Shown here in pieces: positions 6,213-9,291 of a DNA stretch of 9,291 nucleotides. The position numbers and the translations under genes are program-made. The DNA is taken from positions 1 to 9,291 of the forward strand of contig JAAVYQ010000059.1 in assembly GCA_022791215.1 (NCBI GenBank), read 5' to 3'. The stretch's first letter is position 1, and each line of letters starts with the position of its first letter. The stretch is from Bacilli bacterium. GTDB taxonomy: Bacteria; Bacillota_I; Bacilli_A; RF39; UBA660. The notes beneath the pieces were generated by a model. That model was not told the origin of the DNA, ran no database searches, and saw nothing but the letters and a program-made list of their open reading frames with translations.

Positions 6213-6893
6213 TTAATCTTCAGGAATGAATTCTCCTCTTGCACTTATTTGTGATACAAAGTATTTTCCTTGTGCTGCATTTTCTGCATCTGATTTTAGC
6301 CATGCATATAAATTCATTATTTTTGTTTCTCCTGGTTTTAATTCTATCTCGGCTGCGATTATTTGTCCACCAGTTGTGTCATTTTTAGTTGTAGAGTATA
6401 ACATTTTTGTAGGGATATTTCCTTGTTCTCCTATAGCAATCATTATTTGATCGTCATCTACTGGATCTTTATATATTACATTATCAACTGTATAACTTAG
6501 TCCTGGTGTCGTGTCTCTATTTAAAAATATTGTTACATATAATCCTAATGTTCCATCGTTTGTTAGTGTAAATATATATGGTGAAAGTTTTGCATAGTCT
6601 TCTTGTGTCCATTCTTCATTTTCACTTTTTTCTACTGGATATATTGGTACATATTTTGTTATTCCATCTTCTATAGTCGTTCCTATTACATTTCCTATAT
6701 TAGGTATTGTACTATTACATGTAGAATCTTTACAAAATGACATGGCTACATCTCCAAATGTTATTACGTTTGTATCTCCACTTACATCTACTTTGAATAT
6801 TGCATAAGAAAACATAAGAAATACAGTTGTTACTAGCAATACAGTAGCTATTGTAATGCTTATTTCACGTTTAATCATTTTTTCTAATCCCAT
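6213..6893 (-). CDS. TasA/camelysin-like exported protein with a SipW-type signal peptide
   Basis: A 226-residue protein with a basic N-terminus, one hydrophobic segment (about residues 11-30) ending MFSYAIFKVDVSGD, and then a beta-rich domain. This is the layout of SipW-processed proteins such as TasA and camelysin, which are cleaved near the segment and assemble or stay at the cell surface. The C-terminal part, with ELKPGETKIMNLYAWLKSDA and then KYFVSQISARGEF, matches the usual last strands of these beta-sandwiches. Cys54 and Cys59 (CKDSTC) could form a surface disulfide. The start at 6893 has GGTGA about 8 nt upstream; Met6 is an alternative. The gene has its own promoter (6928-6956) and terminator (6174-6210). 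The likely processing enzyme is encoded at 7587-8507. Function as a fibre or matrix protein is inference. Confidence 0.78.
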   Translation of the reverse strand: MGLEKMIKREISITIATVLLVTTVFLMFSYAIFKVDVSGDTNVITFGDVAMSFCKDSTCNSTIPNIGNVIGTTIEDGITKYVPIYPVEKSENEEWTQEDYAKLSPYIFTLTNDGTLGLYVTIFLNRDTTPGLSYTVDNVIYKDPVDDDQIMIAIGEQGNIPTKMLYSTTKNDTTGGQIIAAEIELKPGETKIMNLYAWLKSDAENAAQGKYFVSQISARGEFIPED

Positions 6894-6927
6894 AACAATT
6901 CACCATGATTCCTATCTTTCATATATA

Positions 6928-6956
6928 ATTTTATACCATTTTTGTACTTTTATCAA
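6928..6956 (-). promoter_or_regulatory. Sigma-A promoter of the TasA-like gene
   Basis: On the minus strand, TTGATA (6951-6956) and TAAAAT (6928-6933) are separated by exactly 17 nt, about 35 nt ahead of the ATG. An overlapping TATAAA gives a 15-nt spacer and fits less well. Confidence 0.68.
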
Positions 6957-6997
6957 GTATTTAGAAGTAAAAATATCTTTCTATACATTTTTTCTAT

Positions 6998-7471
6998 TTA
7001 TTTTTCTTCGTTCTCTTCTATCATTAATTCATATCCTATAGGCACGTTTAGTGATATGAAGTAAGAATTTTCTTCTCTACTATTTATTTTGTTTGTTAAT
7101 ATTTTGTAATATACATTTTTGTTTGTCGTTTCATTTTCTAATGCGTTAATGTCTATAGAGTTCTCACTAATAGTTATTAGACTATTTTTTATCTTTTGTT
7201 CATCTTTTTTGTCTATTGTAAGATATACGTTATAATTCTTAGCTTTTATGTCATTATTTTCTACTTTTATGAATGTCTTGTTTTCTTCGTCTTCACTTCT
7301 TTGGCTTTTTATTATTTTTAAGTTTTCTTGTTTTTGGTAGTAGGTAATCGCTGCTTGTTGACTTTCTTTTATTTTAAATGTTTCCCAAATTAGATATGAT
7401 AGTATTATCATCATAAGTAAAAATATTATTTCTTTTATTGTCTCTTTTATTTTTTTGTCTATCTCAACCAT
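6998..7471 (-). CDS. Bitopic membrane protein of unknown function in the signal peptidase cluster
   Basis: A 157-residue protein with a charged N-terminus, one hydrophobic segment (about residues 14-31, IIFLLMMIILSYLIW) and then a Lys/Glu/Asn-rich soluble part. The segment has no small-residue cleavage site after it, so it is more likely an anchor than a cleaved signal. The soluble part ends in short alternating strands (NYNVYLTID, NSYFISLNVPIGYELMI) that suggest a small beta domain, possibly distantly like the TasA-like neighbour. I do not recognise a family. The start at 7471 is supported by AGAGGGAT just upstream, and a clear promoter lies at 7497-7525. No terminator is seen after it, so transcripts may read into the 6213-6893 gene. 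A part in exported fibre assembly or anchoring is only guilt by association. Confidence 0.75.
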   Translation of the reverse strand: MVEIDKKIKETIKEIIFLLMMIILSYLIWETFKIKESQQAAITYYQKQENLKIIKSQRSEDEENKTFIKVENNDIKAKNYNVYLTIDKKDEQKIKNSLITISENSIDINALENETTNKNVYYKILTNKINSREENSYFISLNVPIGYELMIEENEEK

Positions 7472-7491
7472 ATCTATCCCTCTTTAATTGC

Positions 7492-7525
7492 TTGTTATTA
7501 TAACAACCTTTTTTTTATATTTCAA
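7492..7525 (-). promoter_or_regulatory. Sigma-A promoter with a palindrome over the -10
   Basis: On the minus strand, TTGAAA (7520-7525) and TATAAT (7497-7502) are separated by exactly 17 nt, 25 nt ahead of the start codon of the 157-residue protein. TTGTTAT and ATAACAA (7492-7506) form a perfect inverted repeat around one base and cover the -10 and start point. This suggests repressor control of this gene. Confidence 0.78.
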
Positions 7526-7550
7526 GATATTTTTTGAGTTGTTAAAATTA

Positions 7551-7583
7551 AAAACATTCAACTTTGTATTCGTTGAATGTTTT
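7551..7583 (-). terminator. Rho-independent terminator of the signal peptidase gene
   Basis: AAAACATTCAAC (7551-7562) and GTTGAATGTTTT (7572-7583) form a perfect 12-bp stem with a 9-nt loop. On the minus strand it begins 3 nt after the signal peptidase stop and is followed by a T-rich tail. Confidence 0.88.
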
Positions 7584-7586
7584 GTT

Positions 7587-8507
7587 TTATTTTTTGTTTC
7601 TATTTTGTTTGTAGTCTTTGTAATAATTACTTTTTCTTTTATAGTATAAGTCTCTTTCTTCTTCTTCACTTAGTTTTTCTACTAGTCTATTTAGTTCTTC
7701 ATCGTATGTCTCTTTTCTTCTTTTATTTTTTATCTCATTTTTTGTATATCTATTGTTATATTCTTCTTCATAATATGATTTTTTTAAGTCACTGTCTCTA
7801 ATATCTTCTTCATATTTTATTTCTCTTTTTGGTTTGTTATAGTTTAGTTCTTCTTCATATAAATATTTTTGTTTTCTTTCTAAGTTGCGTTCTTTTGATA
7901 AAGGCTTTTTATCGTTTTTTTCTTTGTTAGGGCCTTTCATTTTATTTTTTATTGAAATTAGTTTTACAAGTTTTACTATGTCATATACAATTATTCCTAA
8001 TGCTGGTATTAGTATGGCTATAAACCATCCTCCTTTACTCGCTAGAAAAAATTGTATTCTTCCTAAAAATGGTATAACAAATCTTACAGTTCCAATTACT
8101 CTTTCTCCCATTACAATTTCGTTGTCGACTACTTGGTTTGCATCTCCTTTTGTTCTAAAGCTGACTCCTGTGTTTGTGTTAAATTTGTCTACTACTCTAT
8201 GTGTTACAGGTATGTCTCCAATTGTAGAGATTGTACTATAGTATGAAACTATGTCTCCTATTTCTATGTCTTTTGGATCTTTTCTAACAACGAATACTAC
8301 ATCGTATACTTCTATGTCTGGTGTCATACTTGGACTTATGATCGTATATAGTCCCATTGGTGATAATTCTCCTTTTGCATCTGCGATTTTGTTTAATACA
8401 ACTATTGTTAGTAGTAGTCCTCCTGTTACAACTAGGATTGACATGACACACCATGATATAATTTTCATGATAAAATTATATATTTTGTACCCTTTTGTAT
8501 TCTTCAT
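7587..8507 (-). CDS. Signal peptidase I, ER/SipW type, with a long charged tail
   Basis: A 306-residue membrane protease that would cleave signal peptides on the outer face of the membrane. TM1 is at about 16-38. The catalytic domain has the nucleophile Ser60 in ISPSMTP and His103 in VTHRVV where ordinary bacterial enzymes have Lys, so it is of the Ser-His (SipW/archaeal/ER) type; Asp122 in TKGDAN is conserved. TM2 is at about 161-177. Beyond it about 120 residues extend into the cytosol, very rich in Lys, Glu and Tyr, with recurring YEEE/YEED/YDEE motifs; SipW-type enzymes are usually under 200 residues. A GTG at 8514-8516 is in frame, but ATG 8507 is preferred because AGGTG, which overlaps that GTG, sits 6 nt ahead of it. 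The gene has its own promoter (8529-8557) and terminator. The TasA-like protein at 6213-6893 is the probable substrate. Confidence 0.9.
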   Translation of the reverse strand: MKNTKGYKIYNFIMKIISWCVMSILVVTGGLLLTIVVLNKIADAKGELSPMGLYTIISPSMTPDIEVYDVVFVVRKDPKDIEIGDIVSYYSTISTIGDIPVTHRVVDKFNTNTGVSFRTKGDANQVVDNEIVMGERVIGTVRFVIPFLGRIQFFLASKGGWFIAILIPALGIIVYDIVKLVKLISIKNKMKGPNKEKNDKKPLSKERNLERKQKYLYEEELNYNKPKREIKYEEDIRDSDLKKSYYEEEYNNRYTKNEIKNKRRKETYDEELNRLVEKLSEEEERDLYYKRKSNYYKDYKQNRNKK

Positions 8508-8528
8508 CGTATTCACCTACTATAATTT

Positions 8529-8557
8529 ATTATAATAGAATTTTTTATTTTATACAA
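8529..8557 (-). promoter_or_regulatory. Sigma-A promoter of the signal peptidase gene
   Basis: On the minus strand, TTGTAT (8552-8557) and a perfect TATAAT (8529-8534) are separated by 17 nt, 21 nt ahead of the ATG. The -10 forms one arm of a 14-bp AT palindrome (8521-8534, TATAAT/ATTATA around TT), which may or may not matter. Confidence 0.72.
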
Positions 8558-8572
8558 GGTATTTTATGAATG

Positions 8573-9196
8573 TTATTCTTCTTTTACACTATTTGTGCAT
8601 TCTTTTGCGTATAAGCATCCACAGTAATCTTGTCTATATAATTTATATTCTTTTGATATTTCTATAGAACGTTTATAGCCTTCTTTTTTCTTAAAGTCTG
8701 AGTATAGGTATTTTATGTTTGTTTCTTCACTTATTTCTTGTCCAATTTTGTTTAGTATTTGACTGTTTTTGTATGGACTTACTGTTAGTGTTGTTCCAAA
8801 GTATTCGCAGTTTAGTTCTTTTGCTTTTTGTGCGGTTTTTAAGATTCTTAATTTGTAGCATTCATGACATCTATGTCCACCTTCTGGTAAGTGTTCTAAT
8901 CCTTGTGCTATTTTTTTGAATTCTTCGTTTTCATAGTCACAGTCTTCAAATTTGATATTTTTGTCTATTTCTTTTAAGTATCTTTTTTGTTCTTCTTTTC
9001 TTTTGATATATTCTTCGTATGGTTCTATGTTTGGATTGTAGTAGTATATTGTTATTTCAAAGTATTTTTGTAATCTTTCTATTACACTTGTTGAGCATGG
9101 GGCACAGCATGTGTGTAGTAAGAGTGTATGTTTGGTTTCACTAGCCTCGGCTTCTTTGATTATTTTTTCTAGTTCTATGTCATAGTTAATTTTCAT
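8573..9196 (-). CDS. queH: Epoxyqueuosine reductase QueH
   Basis: A 207-residue cytosolic iron-sulfur enzyme of the QueH (former DUF208) family, which reduces epoxyqueuosine to queuosine at the wobble base of tRNAs with GUN anticodons, in place of cobalamin-dependent QueG. The family cysteines are visible: LLLHTCCAPCSTSV (Cys30, Cys31, Cys34), RCHECYKLR (Cys110, Cys113) and DYCGCLYAK (Cys192, Cys194). FGTTLTVSPYKN is also typical. The length is normal and the gene intact. AGAGG 6 nt upstream supports ATG 9196. No other queuosine gene is seen here. A group II intron ends about 20 nt upstream, so the native promoter has probably been displaced and transcription may start in or beyond the intron. 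No terminator separates it from the signal peptidase promoter. Confidence 0.94.
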   Translation of the reverse strand: MKINYDIELEKIIKEAEASETKHTLLLHTCCAPCSTSVIERLQKYFEITIYYYNPNIEPYEEYIKRKEEQKRYLKEIDKNIKFEDCDYENEEFKKIAQGLEHLPEGGHRCHECYKLRILKTAQKAKELNCEYFGTTLTVSPYKNSQILNKIGQEISEETNIKYLYSDFKKKEGYKRSIEISKEYKLYRQDYCGCLYAKECTNSVKEE

Positions 9197-9215
9197 TTTG
9201 ACCTCTCTTTTTTTA

Positions 9216-9291
9216 ATCGAGTAGAGAAAACTTTACACTAAAATAGTGAATACTTTTCCCTCTCACACCACCGTACGTACCGTTCGGTATA
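9216..9291 (-). mobile_element. 3' end of a group II intron (domains V and VI), body outside the window
   Basis: Read on the minus strand, the window edge gives the 3' half of domain V (ACGTACGGTGGTGTGAGAGG, 9262-9277 and the bases around it), with an upper stem TACC/GGTA (9286-9289 with 9278-9281). Domain VI follows: an outer 8-bp stem AGGGAAAA/TTTTCTCT (9254-9261 with 9223-9230) and an inner stem CACTA/TAGTG (9244-9248 with 9236-9240), with an unpaired TAAAG (9231-9235) on the 3' side where the branch-point A is expected. CTACTCGAT (9216-9224) fits a bacterial intron 3' end, so the 3' splice site is placed at about 9215/9216. The catalytic 5' strand of domain V and any reverse transcriptase gene lie beyond 9291. 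Family recognition is from memory of domain V/VI sequences. Confidence 0.82.

Noticed and set aside
6060..6215. Hydrophobic plus-strand reading in the gap (LLILAAALDIGSVIFVVFEF)
   Set aside because: It runs into the terminator and the 3' end of the neighbouring gene and has no start. It is best explained as the antisense shadow of the minus-strand fragment.
6998..7471. 157-residue protein as a type IV pilin-like protein
   Set aside because: A hydrophobic N-terminal helix is present, but there is no prepilin peptidase site (Gly before a Phe/Met-led helix with Glu at +5), and no pilus genes are nearby.
1..9291. CRISPR arrays, tRNA or rRNA genes
   Set aside because: No regularly spaced direct repeats, cloverleaf or rRNA-like stretches were seen on either strand.

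Overview
The window looks like chromosome from an uncultured, low-GC Bacillota of the gut type (Bacilli/RF39-like or a clostridial relative). This rests on the strong AT bias, GGAGG-type ribosome sites, an ER-type (SipW-like) signal peptidase beside a TasA/camelysin-like substrate, and a QueH epoxyqueuosine reductase. No taxonomic marker gene is present, so the placement is inference.

Left third (1-3660): the right-hand part of an integrative mobilizable element. It holds an oriT-like hairpin region, a MobV-type relaxase, two very small ORFs with good ribosome sites, a well-formed extended -10 promoter followed by an 18-bp perfect palindrome, and a TndX/TnpX-like large serine recombinase that ends about 60 bp from the inferred right junction. 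The left end and any cargo lie outside the window.

Middle (3661-4786): the element appears to have cut an ABC-transporter ATPase gene just after the signature motif. Only the Walker B to C-terminal part remains here. It is followed, with a 1-nt overlap, by an intact permease of the nitrate/sulfonate/taurate/thiamine-precursor type and a strong bidirectional terminator. The codon that spans the junction fits a GA crossover dinucleotide inside a conserved Arg codon.

4798-6212: a minus-strand S66 (LD-carboxypeptidase/MccF-like) gene broken by two opposite homopolymer frameshifts. Behind it is a roughly 370-bp stretch without an intact gene, which contains a possible decayed coding fragment and a terminator nearly identical to the one after the permease.

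6213-8557: a minus-strand secretion cluster. It contains an ER-type signal peptidase with an unusual Tyr/Glu/Lys-rich cytosolic tail, a bitopic membrane protein of unknown function, and a TasA-like exported protein. Each has its own recognisable sigma-A promoter, and the signal peptidase has its own terminator, so this is a run of separately transcribed units rather than one operon.

8573-9291: queH, preceded almost directly by the 3' end (domains V and VI) of a group II intron on the same strand, whose body runs off the window. Two different mobile elements therefore flank this chromosomal segment.
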